A stretch of 64,000 bases of DNA from Veillonella dispar (GCF_900637515.1 NZ_LR134375.1:1474501-1538500); one strand, 5' to 3'; positions 8,812 through 18,803 are shown, numbered from the stretch's first letter. Translations and numbers: made by a program. The notes: generated by a model from the sequence alone, not told the origin.

Positions 8812-9783
8812 TTATTGAACTCGATAGGACGCCTTCACTGCATCAGTAATATCAAGCCCCTTAATATTACCACCATCATCGATGATGACTAAATCCAAAT
8901 GTTGTTCCTCTGCAATAATTGCTACGCGCATACGAACATCTTCTAAAATGGCTTCATGAAGTGCACTCACTTCAGCTTCTTTATCTGAAAGCTTTTTAGC
9001 CCAAGAATCATTCCAATCCTGTGCTACAGGTAAGTTATTATTAGCAATGATCGATTGTGCTTGTTGTTGAACCATAGTATCTCGTTTAGCCGCCAATTCC
9101 TTTTGTAAGGATGCAGCATATTGGTTAAGTTCTTCTTGACCTTTTTGTTGCATAGGCGCAAGTTCTGCCTGTACTTTAGCCTTAATAGAGTCTACATCAA
9201 GATTCGATGGTTTTCTCTTAGCTAATAATTCCTTTAATCGCTCCTCTTTCTTAGCCTTCTCTGCCATAGCTGCTTCTTTTTGTGCATCATTAATGTATAC
9301 ACGAGCATCATAAGCATAAAGATCTAACTGTAGATTAACGATTTCTAAATCATATTCATTAGAGCTAACTTTTAACTCAGCCAAATATTTTTGCATAAGT
9401 TCGTTCCGCTTTGCATTTAATTGCTGATTCAATTCATTTTCTTTTGTTGCAATACGAGTTTGTAATTCCACCGTAAGAGCATCTGACAAGGTTGAATCTA
9501 ATGCAAGAGATTTCAACTGTTCCTCTTGTGTCTCTGACTTGGCATTTAGAGCTTGTTGTTCAAGTTCATACTGACGTTGTAAAAGGTCCAATTCATTTTT
9601 AGCTTGTTTATAATCCTCATAAGAAGGATTAAACTCTAATACATCATCAATACGTACAACACCTATTGATACCCCATCAGGACTCTGCTGACGATTCGTC
9701 ACAAATCCATAGGCCCAAACCATAGCACATAATGCAACAACGAGAAATATGGCAAATCCGATATATCGTTTATTCCCGTTCAT
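8812..9783 (-). CDS. Membrane-anchored OmpH/Skp-like coiled-coil protein
   Basis: Middle member of the OmpH-like trio, at 323 residues about twice the usual Skp length. One N-terminal transmembrane segment (about 7-27) is followed by GVVRIDDVLEFNP, similar to the Skp start, then a long charged coiled coil (about 55-270, rich in Lys, Glu, Gln and Ala), and a closing VIIDDGGNIKGLDITDAV segment like the Skp C-terminal strand and helix. The ATG has GGGAG upstream. It probably projects a periplasmic coiled coil from the inner membrane. The doubled coiled-coil length suggests two fused Skp-like units or an extended tether. Confidence 0.7.
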   Translation of the reverse strand: MNGNKRYIGFAIFLVVALCAMVWAYGFVTNRQQSPDGVSIGVVRIDDVLEFNPSYEDYKQAKNELDLLQRQYELEQQALNAKSETQEEQLKSLALDSTLSDALTVELQTRIATKENELNQQLNAKRNELMQKYLAELKVSSNEYDLEIVNLQLDLYAYDARVYINDAQKEAAMAEKAKKEERLKELLAKRKPSNLDVDSIKAKVQAELAPMQQKGQEELNQYAASLQKELAAKRDTMVQQQAQSIIANNNLPVAQDWNDSWAKKLSDKEAEVSALHEAILEDVRMRVAIIAEEQHLDLVIIDDGGNIKGLDITDAVKASYRVQ

Positions 9784-9812
9784 TGTCGTTCTCCCTTACA
9801 TAGAACTACAGT

Positions 9813-10301
9813 TTATTTTTTCGCATCATTAGCTAATTTTTTCAATACTTGATCTGTAATATCTACACCACCATATAATACAGTGTCTTTAGTCATTACA
9901 ACGCTAAGGCCTTTTGCATCACCTACAGCTTTTGCTGCTTCCATCGCTTTATCTTGAACGGATTTAGCAATTTCTTGATCTTTTTTTGCCAAGTTTTGAC
10001 GTGCTTCTTCAGCTAATTTTTGTTTAGTCGCATCATCTTGTGCTGCATCAATTTTTGCTTGTGTTTCTTGTTGTAATTTGCTTTGATAGCTCATATATTC
10101 TTGAGCTGCAGAGATATAAATTGGATTATCTTGAGACATCATACGAGATGTATCGATAACACCAATTGTGCTGTTACCACTACTACCAGTTGGCGTAGCC
10201 ATTTGAGTATATGCCAATGCACCAATACCGATAATAAAAATAGCAGCAATGACGATGGAGAAAATTTTCACATTCGCCTTGTTGTTCATCATTCGCATCA
10301 T
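9813..10301 (-). CDS. OmpH/Skp family periplasmic chaperone
   Basis: First of the three OmpH-like genes, directly after bamA as in the classical bamA-skp order. It is 162 residues with an N-terminal hydrophobic anchor or signal (about 12-32), the Skp-like IGVIDTSRMM strand, a coiled coil of about 70 residues and a C-terminal LSVVMTKDTVLYGGVDITD strand-turn. Expected to hold unfolded outer-membrane proteins on the way to BamA. Two near-adjacent ATGs occur at the start; the first has GAGG 10 nt upstream. No clear signal-peptidase site follows the hydrophobic stretch, so it may stay membrane-tethered. Confidence 0.8.
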   Translation of the reverse strand: MMRMMNNKANVKIFSIVIAAIFIIGIGALAYTQMATPTGSSGNSTIGVIDTSRMMSQDNPIYISAAQEYMSYQSKLQQETQAKIDAAQDDATKQKLAEEARQNLAKKDQEIAKSVQDKAMEAAKAVGDAKGLSVVMTKDTVLYGGVDITDQVLKKLANDAKK

Positions 10302-10365
10302 AATAGAGTGCCCTCATTTCTTTAAATTACTACATCAAAGGATGCCATATAGAGATATTGGTGAA

Positions 10366-10386
10366 AGCCTCTTTAGAAAAGAGGCC
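10366..10386 (-). terminator. Hairpin between bamA and the first ompH gene
   Basis: A 9-bp stem AGCCTCTTT/AAAGAGGCT with a 3-nt loop, followed on the minus strand by only a weak T run. It could attenuate read-through from bamA into the ompH genes or stabilise the bamA mRNA end. Confidence 0.45.
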
Positions 10387-10408
10387 TCCACCATATACAT
10401 TTACTATA

Positions 10409-12580
10409 TTAGAATTGTGTGCCGAAGCTGAAGTGGAATTTATTTTTATGTTTACCCACGCCATAATCAAGTTTAACTGGACCAATAGGTGTAGTAATAC
10501 GAACACCAGCACCAACGCCATAGTTGAATGTTTTCTTGCTATTGTACCAAGAAACATTTGGTGCATCCCATGCATCACCGATATCAGTGAACAATACACC
10601 ACTAACCTTTTTAACGATTGGGAAGCGGAATTCCAATGTAGCATTGTACATATACTTGCCACGGAATTGATCATCTTCGTAACCACGTAAGGAGTCTGCA
10701 CCACCCAATGTGAACAATTGGCTATAAGGAGCATCACCTTGGATAAAACCACCACGCGCGCGGAATGCCAATACATTCTTAGCACCTAGTTTTTTATACA
10801 TACGTGCTTCAGCTGTGAATTTGTAGAAGTCGAAGTCACCGCCTAAGCCATGACCAGCCCATTGTGCTGTATAAGAAATACGACGACCACGTGTAGGTTC
10901 ATAAATATTATCACGGGAATCGTATACCTTTTGCCATGTAATGGAATTGATACGGCCAAAGTTTTTATCTACATATTTATCATTTGCAAAGTTGTAGGAA
11001 CCATTATTCCAATTTTTACCTTTGCCCGCATTTTTATCATAACGGAAGCCGGAGCTGTCATCATCATCCCATTTATAAGAATCTTTACGGGATTCAAGAG
11101 TTAAGTAATCACGAGTATATTCCCCTGTTTGACGACCGAAGGAAATATTGAAACCACGAGATTTCTTGTTATATTCAGCTACTTCATTACCATCTTCGTT
11201 GTAATCAGTGTATTCATCTTCACGGTTGAAGAAGGAGAAGCCCAAGGATGTACCTTTGCTATCAATCCAAGGTTTCAAGTAAGAGATTTGGTAGTTTTTG
11301 TATTTTTTCTTACCACCGATTTCCCAGTGAACTTTGAATTTATCACCAGTACCACGGAAGTTATCTTCACCAAATTCAATGATACCCATCAAACCATCAG
11401 ATTTAGAGTAACCAGCACCTAATGTAATAGTACCTGTTTTATGTTCCAAAACATCGATTTCAATGATTACATTGTTAGGGTCTTGATCACCTGGCAACAT
11501 GCGAACATTTACATCATCAAAGAAGCCTAGGTTGTATACGCGTTCTACAGAACGGCGTACCAAGAATTTATTGAAAGGTTTACCTTTCTTTTGAACGAAT
11601 TCGCGAGTAATAACTTTATCGCGAGTTTTCTTGTTACCAGCAGGAACGATATCTTCAACAATGCCTTCTACGATATGAACATGAAGCACGCCTTGGTCAT
11701 CTACGCGAATACCATCAACGTGTGCCAACATGTAGCCATCACGAGCGTATGCTGCGTTGATACCTTGAACCTTTTGGCCTACGTATACAGAGTTAAGAAC
11801 TTGACCTGGTTGAAGATCCATGAATTTAGTCAATACTTCAGAAGTATAAACTGTATTACCTTCGAATGCCACGCCAGTAGTAATCGGATTTACTGTAACA
11901 GCAAAGTCCAATTTAACGCCTTCAGGTACTGTTGTAAATACAGGGTTTACTTCAGAGAAGTAACCAGTATTACCAAGGTTAGTTACGTCTTTAAATACGC
12001 CATCAACAGATACAGCATCGCCGATTTTTTCTGTCAAGATAGGCAATAATTGTGCTTGTTGTTCAGCTGTTACACCAGAGATAGATAAACCAGTAATCAA
12101 TTTACCTACATATGGATTAATAGACTCAGCATTAGCAGATGTAACATATTGAGCTTCTACAGTTGTAACAGCTTGAGTTTGGCCATTTTCAGCAGCCTTA
12201 TCAAGGTCAGTACCACCAGTAGTTTTAGACACCATTTTTACTTGTTTGTCATCTGTTTTCAAAGCAGCATTATTGACTGTAACAGTTCCGTCAGAACCTC
12301 TAACTACAGTACCATCGCTAGATACAGTTGTATCACCACGAGCTGCTAAGATAGCTGCATCAGTTTCATCTTGTGTTGTTGCAGGTGTAGCTGCATCAGC
12401 ATTGTAAACAGCTTGTGTAGTAGTAGCATCATTAGTAGTTGCTGCACTAGTTGTTGTTGTGTTATTTAAATCTGGAGTATAGCCAGCTTGTACCTCTGCA
12501 GCAAATACACTGCCTGTCCCCATGACAGCAGTCAACACAGATGCTGCAAGCATACTTTTATAGGCTTTTGGTTTAAACAT
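10409..12580 (-). CDS. bamA: Outer membrane protein assembly factor BamA (Omp85)
   Basis: Inserts beta-barrel proteins into the outer membrane. The 723 residues begin with a signal peptide cleaved after VFA (about residue 27). A Thr/Ala-rich low-complexity stretch of roughly 130 residues follows, then three POTRA domains (about 161-231, 233-306 and 307-382) and a C-terminal 16-stranded barrel (about 383-723). The barrel has the Omp85 lid motif (LRGYE) and ends in an aromatic residue (FHFSFGTQF). Proteobacterial BamA has five POTRAs and no long linker. The ATG has AGGAGG upstream and an extended -10 promoter. A TamA-type Omp85 is possible in principle, but the ompH-lpxD context favours BamA. 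Confidence 0.92.
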   Translation of the reverse strand: MFKPKAYKSMLAASVLTAVMGTGSVFAAEVQAGYTPDLNNTTTTSAATTNDATTTQAVYNADAATPATTQDETDAAILAARGDTTVSSDGTVVRGSDGTVTVNNAALKTDDKQVKMVSKTTGGTDLDKAAENGQTQAVTTVEAQYVTSANAESINPYVGKLITGLSISGVTAEQQAQLLPILTEKIGDAVSVDGVFKDVTNLGNTGYFSEVNPVFTTVPEGVKLDFAVTVNPITTGVAFEGNTVYTSEVLTKFMDLQPGQVLNSVYVGQKVQGINAAYARDGYMLAHVDGIRVDDQGVLHVHIVEGIVEDIVPAGNKKTRDKVITREFVQKKGKPFNKFLVRRSVERVYNLGFFDDVNVRMLPGDQDPNNVIIEIDVLEHKTGTITLGAGYSKSDGLMGIIEFGEDNFRGTGDKFKVHWEIGGKKKYKNYQISYLKPWIDSKGTSLGFSFFNREDEYTDYNEDGNEVAEYNKKSRGFNISFGRQTGEYTRDYLTLESRKDSYKWDDDDSSGFRYDKNAGKGKNWNNGSYNFANDKYVDKNFGRINSITWQKVYDSRDNIYEPTRGRRISYTAQWAGHGLGGDFDFYKFTAEARMYKKLGAKNVLAFRARGGFIQGDAPYSQLFTLGGADSLRGYEDDQFRGKYMYNATLEFRFPIVKKVSGVLFTDIGDAWDAPNVSWYNSKKTFNYGVGAGVRITTPIGPVKLDYGVGKHKNKFHFSFGTQF

Positions 12581-12650
12581 AAATTCCTCCTAGAACTCAT
12601 CCCCATAAAAAGTTTACATCTTGTTTTATAAAGACTAATAAATCCTTATT

Positions 12651-12659
12651 ATTATAGCA
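12651..12659 (-). promoter_or_regulatory. Extended -10 promoter of bamA
   Basis: The minus strand reads TGCTATAAT, a perfect -10 with the TG extension. No good -35 is seen at 17-18 nt, as is common for extended -10 promoters. The bamA ATG is about 70 nt downstream. Confidence 0.6.
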
Positions 12660-12712
12660 TAAAATACTGGGAATGAGTACTATATTAAACAAATTTTATG
12701 AAATTAATATGA

Positions 12713-12749
12713 CTAGAATGTGCATACCCATGGGATTTGCACACTCTAG
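12713..12749 (-). terminator. Hairpin after tamB
   Basis: CTAGAATGTGCA (12713-12724) pairs with TGCACACTCTAG (12738-12749) with one non-Watson-Crick position; the loop contains the palindrome CCCATGGG. It begins 9 nt after the tamB stop. The trailing T run is poor, so it may terminate weakly or only protect the 3' end. Confidence 0.55.
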
Positions 12750-12757
12750 CCATAAAC

Positions 12758-15700
12758 TTAGAAGCTTCTTGTCCAACGACCACCTAAATAATTGTTTCCT
12801 TGCGATGTACGCCATGCAGTAAACTTGAGGTTTCGTTTTACAGAATACTCAACACCATATTTATTTTGTTTATTATTGATACCTTGAGAATAAGTAAGCA
12901 TTACCTTTGGCACAATATACTTGCCAATTTCAATATTATAATTACCTGCCGTTTCCCTATTAGTTGGTTCATCAGGGTCAATGGAACCTGTCGTAATATT
13001 AATCCGATCTAAACCTAATGTATTTTGTAATGCATCTTGCACATAGCCAAAGGCAAACATTTGTAAGCCTGCTGTAGCAACAGCATTCACATCATCATTT
13101 GTCAATGTACTACTATTAGAATCGGCACCACGACCAAAGGTTAACATGGAAATAATTTGCTTTCTAGACAAACTAGGATTAGACGACAAAGTAAGATCCA
13201 TATGGTCTACAGTCCCTTTTACACCAAGCATAATATTGTAGTTGCTTACATTCGTTTCAGCCTCTAATTGTAAGTTTGGTAAATAAGAGCCACCTACAAA
13301 GTGTGCATTCCCCTTCGTAATATTAAATACATGACTTAAGTATTTGAACGTACCAGATTTAACATCGAACTGGCCACTAGCAGTTGGGTTTTGTAATGTG
13401 CCACCGAAATGAACATCACCACCGATAAACATGTTATATAGAGTTCGATCATATAAGCGTACGCCCTTGCCAGCATGAATATTAACATCTACGCCCATGT
13501 TGGTGCTACTTTCACTAGACTGCAAGGAAAGAGGAATCTTAAATTGGATGTTTTCTAGGTCCAAATTCCCTATCAAGGTAGGTAATCCATCACGTTCCGC
13601 AATGTAAAGTTCACCATTTAATGGACCTCTCACATATTCACTACGAACATCGAGTCCATCAAGTTGAACGGCAGCCTTATAGTTGGTAAGCTCATGACCA
13701 GACCAATTTACCTTAGCAGCTAAACCAGCACTACCTTTCCCCATATTGATACGAGATTGGAAATCCCCTTGTTGTCCAGAGAAGATTAAGTCTCCGTCAA
13801 TGCCTGTAATTTCATTATCTACATTGGCCAATTTCATAGTACCATTACGTACAGATACTGTGCCGTATGCCTCAGGTTGGTCTATAGTCCCCGTAAGCCT
13901 AATTGCACCCTTTAACGGCCCCGTTGCATCTTTAACCCTAGTAGTAACAAGAGGAATAACAGCCATATCAGCTTCGTTAAAGTCAATTTTTACATCCATA
14001 GATTTAGCATCACTAGCTTCTAAATAACCAGATGTATAAAGAGCCGCCAATGGAATTTTGCCATAAATACTGAGTTTATAACCACTCTTAGCACCTTGAA
14101 TACGCTGAATTTGAATGACATGATCTTGCATTGTAGCTAACGCAAAGCCTTCATCAATGCCAATTCCATTAAACGAACCGGACTCTACGGCACCGGATAA
14201 TTCAACCTTAGGATTTTTCGTTTCTCCAGTAACATTCACAACACCTGTTACCCAGCCTGTTGCTTGAATATCCTTACCTACGAGTGGTAGGAATGGCACT
14301 ATGTCGACATCCTTTAAAGCTACTTGTAAATCAGCTTGCCCATCAAGATCCAAAGTACCACCCATTGCAATGAGTCCTTCACCAACAGGTAGTTTTAAGG
14401 TAGTAATTTTAAATTTACGATTTGCAAGACTCGCATCAATTGTTGCATCCCCTACTACCTTATCATCAATGCTAACATCGTTAATTTTACCATTTACAAT
14501 AACACTTGGATTGTCCTTCGTACCTCCAAGTTCAACGGAACCATTCAATTGACCATCGAGGTGCTCATCGGCTCGATCTAGTAATGCCAACAAATTCTTT
14601 ACACTACCATTGGTAACATCTAAAACGCCAAATAATTGTTTGCTATCGTCAAGCTTCATGCCACCTTTAGCAACATAACGACCACCATTCGATTCAGCAA
14701 ACGAAAAATCTTGTACATTTACAACAGACTTATCGGCATAAACATGGCCATGAATATCCGTCAATAGCTGTCCATTAATGGATAAAGCATCTGATAAAAT
14801 ATAGCCATTAAACTGAGGGTTATCCATGGAACCCGTTATAGTACCACGGCCTGCTAGTAAACCATCCACCTTATAATCGGTATTGATGAGCAATCTACCC
14901 ATATCGATTTTCTTACCTTCGAAGTCAATATTAATAGCTTCTTTTGATACAGTACCGCCACCAGTAATGGTCGCACCATAACCTTCAATATCAAAGCGAT
15001 AAAATTCTAATCTTTCATTTTTATAGTTGTATTTGGCAAAAGCATTAGTAATAAGCTTGCCATAGGCAGACCCATCCCATAAATGAGCTCGCCCTTCTAC
15101 AATCGGACTAGCAACAGTCCCTGTTATATGGTTGTCAGTTTCAAACCAACCTGTAATAGGAATATCTGTTACAGGACGAATTAAATTTTCAATGCGTACA
15201 GCACGAGCTTTAGCATTTAAATCTAATTCATCAGTATTGATATTATACCAACCAGTAATATCATAACCGCCACTACCGTCACCAATATGACCATTTGTAA
15301 GCGTCAAGACATGGTTATCTAATGTAATATCGCTATGAATATCATTAAAATGAGCACCCTTATAGAGAATTTCTTGTCCCCATACTGTTCCAGTCATATT
15401 AGGGTTATCTAAGGCCCCTTTTACATTAATAGAAGTGCTAAGTGTGCCAGCTACATCTTCACCTATGATCGGACTAAGTGATGTCAACGGTAAGGCATTA
15501 CCAGAAACTGTGGCATCCACTTGACCATTTTGAATCGAACCATATCCACTAAAGGAGCCAGCGCCCATATTCCCAACCATAGTAATGTTGGTAAGATTAT
15601 CACTATGAGTTAAATCTGCTTTTACAGAGTCAAGGATGACACCACGCACACCAATGTGATGACCTTGAACAGCACCAACCAGATCGGTAAGTTGATTATT

Positions 15701-17044
15701 CTTACCCAAAACGTGGATTTCTCCATCAATGGTTCCCGTAATAGGCATAGTCATATCTTGTGTGAAAGTATCCAACGATAAGGCATGAACATTTGCAACC
15801 GCATCAAAATCACCTGTGTCTACGACATATTGACCTTTAACTTTGGCATTACCAGCGCCAATAGATAATTGGGCATCATCGATACGAACCAATCCTTTAT
15901 CGTATACTACATTTCCTTGCACTCGGTCCACATGGTACCCTTTGTAAGAAATACCATCACCACCGATTATCGCATCTACGCGAGGCGCTACAGTGGTACC
16001 ACCAATATGTGCGCGACCGCCAACAACACCTGTAATCCCCACATCAGTAATAGCTTCTAGCGCTACCTTATCCGCCACAACATTAAGGTTTAAATATTCT
16101 TCCTCTTTTCCTAACGTAATGAGACCATTAAGTTTTGCTGCTTGATCATTAATACGCCAAGAGCTATGGCTAATAACAATTTGGTCATGATTGAGCATAA
16201 TACGACCTTCACCATCAGTAATGGTATACATCGTATTTCCTCGCTTAAAAGTGCCTGTTAAACCTTTAAAGCCTACATTGCCACTCATAACATATTGTCC
16301 ATCTTCACTTTTAATATTGAGATGTAAATCTTGTAATTTCCCCTTCGTTACAACAAGATCTTTGCGCAACGGAACAAAGCTCATAATACCAGCAGTATCA
16401 ATTTCATCAGCTTGTACAAACACATCAAAATTAGACACATCATCCATATCTATTTTGCCATTTACAAGGACAGATGAACCATCTACATCAGCAGTAAAAG
16501 CCCCTTTGGACATACCACTCATATTAAGAGCAACGGTACCATCAAGGTTTTCAACATTGCGTTTAATGCCATCTTTAGTACGTAGCGCTACATGGCCATT
16601 ATTAATGGTAATATCACCATCAAAACCACCCGATTTATTCGGATCAGATGGTTTTACTAATTTTTTTATACTCCAAGATTCATCGTTCAATTGCCATATA
16701 TGAAGATCAGGTGCCTCTACAGTAACAGTCGATATAGCTGTTGCCCCTGATGTATTACCCCCAATTATACTTGGTAATGCAGATAGTTTAACCCCAACGG
16801 CTACATCTTGTGCCGTCCCTACTAAGTGACCATCCCGATCTTTAATCACCACATCTGATAAAACTACATCACCATTCCAATTGATACGAAGAGAATCATA
16901 GTCCACAGATCCGTTTATGGCATTATTTACTTGTTCTTTAACCATAGGTGCTACATAGGTCTGAGCTATAGGGTTTATACTAGCACCAACTGCAGATAAG
17001 CCTAAAATTGCAGCCCCTATGAGACACCACTTTTTACGGGTCAT
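12758..17044 (-). CDS. tamB: TamB/AsmA-like inter-membrane lipid transport protein (DUF490)
   Basis: A 1428-residue protein with an N-terminal signal anchor (about 5-27), then a very long stretch of repeating short beta strands, and a C-terminal TamB/DUF490 domain (about residues 1080-1428) ending GGRWTRSF. Such proteins form a hydrophobic groove spanning the periplasm and are linked to phospholipid delivery to the outer membrane and to autotransporter assembly with an Omp85 partner. The ATG has GGGAG 8 nt upstream. It lies between tolC and bamA, each separated by a hairpin, so it appears to be a single transcript beside its likely Omp85 partner. The length is slightly above E. coli TamB (1259). 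Confidence 0.9.
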   Translation of the reverse strand: MTRKKWCLIGAAILGLSAVGASINPIAQTYVAPMVKEQVNNAINGSVDYDSLRINWNGDVVLSDVVIKDRDGHLVGTAQDVAVGVKLSALPSIIGGNTSGATAISTVTVEAPDLHIWQLNDESWSIKKLVKPSDPNKSGGFDGDITINNGHVALRTKDGIKRNVENLDGTVALNMSGMSKGAFTADVDGSSVLVNGKIDMDDVSNFDVFVQADEIDTAGIMSFVPLRKDLVVTKGKLQDLHLNIKSEDGQYVMSGNVGFKGLTGTFKRGNTMYTITDGEGRIMLNHDQIVISHSSWRINDQAAKLNGLITLGKEEEYLNLNVVADKVALEAITDVGITGVVGGRAHIGGTTVAPRVDAIIGGDGISYKGYHVDRVQGNVVYDKGLVRIDDAQLSIGAGNAKVKGQYVVDTGDFDAVANVHALSLDTFTQDMTMPITGTIDGEIHVLGKNNQLTDLVGAVQGHHIGVRGVILDSVKADLTHSDNLTNITMVGNMGAGSFSGYGSIQNGQVDATVSGNALPLTSLSPIIGEDVAGTLSTSINVKGALDNPNMTGTVWGQEILYKGAHFNDIHSDITLDNHVLTLTNGHIGDGSGGYDITGWYNINTDELDLNAKARAVRIENLIRPVTDIPITGWFETDNHITGTVASPIVEGRAHLWDGSAYGKLITNAFAKYNYKNERLEFYRFDIEGYGATITGGGTVSKEAINIDFEGKKIDMGRLLINTDYKVDGLLAGRGTITGSMDNPQFNGYILSDALSINGQLLTDIHGHVYADKSVVNVQDFSFAESNGGRYVAKGGMKLDDSKQLFGVLDVTNGSVKNLLALLDRADEHLDGQLNGSVELGGTKDNPSVIVNGKINDVSIDDKVVGDATIDASLANRKFKITTLKLPVGEGLIAMGGTLDLDGQADLQVALKDVDIVPFLPLVGKDIQATGWVTGVVNVTGETKNPKVELSGAVESGSFNGIGIDEGFALATMQDHVIQIQRIQGAKSGYKLSIYGKIPLAALYTSGYLEASDAKSMDVKIDFNEADMAVIPLVTTRVKDATGPLKGAIRLTGTIDQPEAYGTVSVRNGTMKLANVDNEITGIDGDLIFSGQQGDFQSRINMGKGSAGLAAKVNWSGHELTNYKAAVQLDGLDVRSEYVRGPLNGELYIAERDGLPTLIGNLDLENIQFKIPLSLQSSESSTNMGVDVNIHAGKGVRLYDRTLYNMFIGGDVHFGGTLQNPTASGQFDVKSGTFKYLSHVFNITKGNAHFVGGSYLPNLQLEAETNVSNYNIMLGVKGTVDHMDLTLSSNPSLSRKQIISMLTFGRGADSNSSTLTNDDVNAVATAGLQMFAFGYVQDALQNTLGLDRINITTGSIDPDEPTNRETAGNYNIEIGKYIVPKVMLTYSQGINNKQNKYGVEYSVKRNLKFTAWRTSQGNNYLGGRWTRSF

Positions 17045-17089
17045 AATGATCTCCCATACACATTATGAATAATATAAATATATATACTA

Positions 17090-17098
17090 ATCTTACCA
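17090..17098 (-). promoter_or_regulatory. Possible extended -10 promoter of tamB
   Basis: The minus strand reads TGGTAAGAT about 45 nt before the tamB ATG, with no recognisable -35. Tentative. Confidence 0.35.
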
Positions 17099-17263
17099 CA
17101 CACAAAGTAATAACTATAGTATTTTAAGGGTAAATTTTATAAAACTAATATATTTTTTTACTAATCATTTTCTGCAATAACTACAGATAAAATTATTTTA
17201 AACATTACCATAACATAAAAATGAAAATATACAATGAATTTACGCTTTATAAATCTATAACAA

Positions 17264-17291
17264 AAAAAAGACGACCGAAGTCGTCTTTTTT
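17264..17291 (-). terminator. UUCG-tetraloop terminator after tolC
   Basis: A 12-bp perfect stem (AAAAAAGACGAC/GTCGTCTTTTTT). On the minus strand the loop is TTCG closed by C-G, the extra-stable UUCG tetraloop, followed by T8. It marks the end of the lipoyl-like/S55/mla/tolC operon. Confidence 0.93.
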
Positions 17292-17300
17292 AGTATTCTA

Positions 17301-18761
17301 TTATTGATTGCCACCAAGTTGTGCTAATTGTTCAGCTGCACCACTGTTTGCAATAATTTCTGCACCTTGTCCAACTGGAGTATTCAATGGAACACCTGTC
17401 AATTGTTCAAGAGCTGCAATGCTAATATTGTAATTATAAAGAGCTTGTACATAGTTATTACGAGCATCTGTTAATTTAGTTTCCGCATCGAGTACATCAA
17501 GGTTTGTACCAACACCAGCACGATAGCGAAGTGTAGCAATACGGAAGCTTTCTTGACCTTGAGCAACTGCAGTTTGAGTGCTTTGGATTGTTTGCTCTGC
17601 AGAACGCAAGTTCAAGTATGCTTTTTGTACTGCTAATAATACAGCATCAACAGTAGCTAAATTAGCCTCTTTCGCTTGTTCAAGTTGTGCATTTGCTTTT
17701 TTAATAGCATTTTGTGTTGCACCGCCATCCCATAAGCTCCAAGATGCAGTAGCACCTACACTCCAGGATTTTGTACTTGTTCCAAAGTAACCATCTGGAT
17801 CGGCATAACCACGACCAGCTTTTACAGCTACAGTTGGCAAGTAGCCAGATTTAGCAGATTTTACAGCCTCTTCTGCAGATTTTACATCGAGAGCAGATTT
17901 TACAAGGGCAGAACGGTGAAGCAAAGCATATGCTTTAGCTTGTTCCAACGTAATATTGTAAGGTTTATATTGTAAGTCATGTTCTGCTGTATTAATAGCT
18001 GTTTGTGCAGGATATGCAATGACTTGATTCAAGCTAGCCTCTGCTAAATTTGCAGAATTTTGCGCTTTTACAAGATTTGTTTCAGAATCAGCAAGATTTG
18101 TTTTAGCAGCCAATACATCAGAACTTGCTACCAAACCAACATTATATTGAGCTTGAACATTTGTTACATGACCTTGGTAATCTTTAACAGCTTGTTGAGC
18201 CACATCAACAAGATTACGATTCATGATCAATGTATAGTAACCACTAATAGCATCATATTTTGCTTGTTGCAATGCTTCTTCATAGCTAGCGCCAGTGCCT
18301 TCACGAGTATAACGTGCAGAATCAATACTTGCATCGAGTTGAGGATTAAATACGGGAGCACTAATGGAGAAGTTATGACTACCAGATTTACCACGTCCAG
18401 TGTCACCGCCTGTTTTTTGAGCAGACCAACCATAGCTTACACTAGGGTTCTTGCCTGCTGCTACTTGGCTCACTGCAGATTTAGCAGCTTCATAGCCCCA
18501 TTTAGTTTGTTTTGCTGTACGGTTATTCGCCAACGCCAACTCTATGGTACGAGACTCATCGAGGTCCAATTTGCTCTCATATGTTTTGCTATCTTGAACA
18601 GATTTTTCGGCTAATTGCTTTTGTGTTAATTGAATCGCTTCTTTTTGATATTTGCTTAATTGGTCTCCATTATTAACGGAAGTTGTAACTACATCAGCAG
18701 CCATTGCACCTGTAGTAGCCAAGGAGAGCATTACACCTAAGGATAAAACCTTTTTATTCAT
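17301..18761 (-). CDS. tolC: TolC family outer membrane efflux protein
   Basis: Outer-membrane channel of the TolC/OEP family. About 486 residues: signal peptide ending GAMA, then two OEP repeats (about 70-260 and 270-470) rich in Ala/Gln helices, with the usual NxxxAKxxL and TNLDVLDAETKL motifs. The frame extends seven codons further up to a GTG, but the ATG at 18761 has GGAGG 8 nt upstream and starts a normal signal peptide. It closes the operon that begins with the small lipoyl-like gene. No RND pump or MFP gene is next to it, so its inner-membrane partner is not evident; a role with the Mla proteins is an inference from position only. Confidence 0.9.
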   Translation of the reverse strand: MNKKVLSLGVMLSLATTGAMAADVVTTSVNNGDQLSKYQKEAIQLTQKQLAEKSVQDSKTYESKLDLDESRTIELALANNRTAKQTKWGYEAAKSAVSQVAAGKNPSVSYGWSAQKTGGDTGRGKSGSHNFSISAPVFNPQLDASIDSARYTREGTGASYEEALQQAKYDAISGYYTLIMNRNLVDVAQQAVKDYQGHVTNVQAQYNVGLVASSDVLAAKTNLADSETNLVKAQNSANLAEASLNQVIAYPAQTAINTAEHDLQYKPYNITLEQAKAYALLHRSALVKSALDVKSAEEAVKSAKSGYLPTVAVKAGRGYADPDGYFGTSTKSWSVGATASWSLWDGGATQNAIKKANAQLEQAKEANLATVDAVLLAVQKAYLNLRSAEQTIQSTQTAVAQGQESFRIATLRYRAGVGTNLDVLDAETKLTDARNNYVQALYNYNISIAALEQLTGVPLNTPVGQGAEIIANSGAAEQLAQLGGNQ

Positions 18762-18803
18762 AATATGTACCTCCATACTCACCTAAAGTGAATGTATTAG
18801 TCT

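Noticed and set aside
10330-10785. 151-codon minus-strand frame overlapping the bamA 3' end
   Set aside because: It shares sequence with the BamA barrel in another frame; composition and lack of a ribosome site mark it as a shadow.
16191-16703. 170-codon plus-strand frame inside tamB
   Set aside because: Antisense to a well-supported TamB region; no independent evidence of coding.
18060-18614. 184-codon open frame on the plus strand opposite tolC
   Set aside because: It lies wholly antisense to a clear TolC gene, is Cys/Ile/Ser-rich without domains, and has no ribosome site; a shadow of the coding strand.
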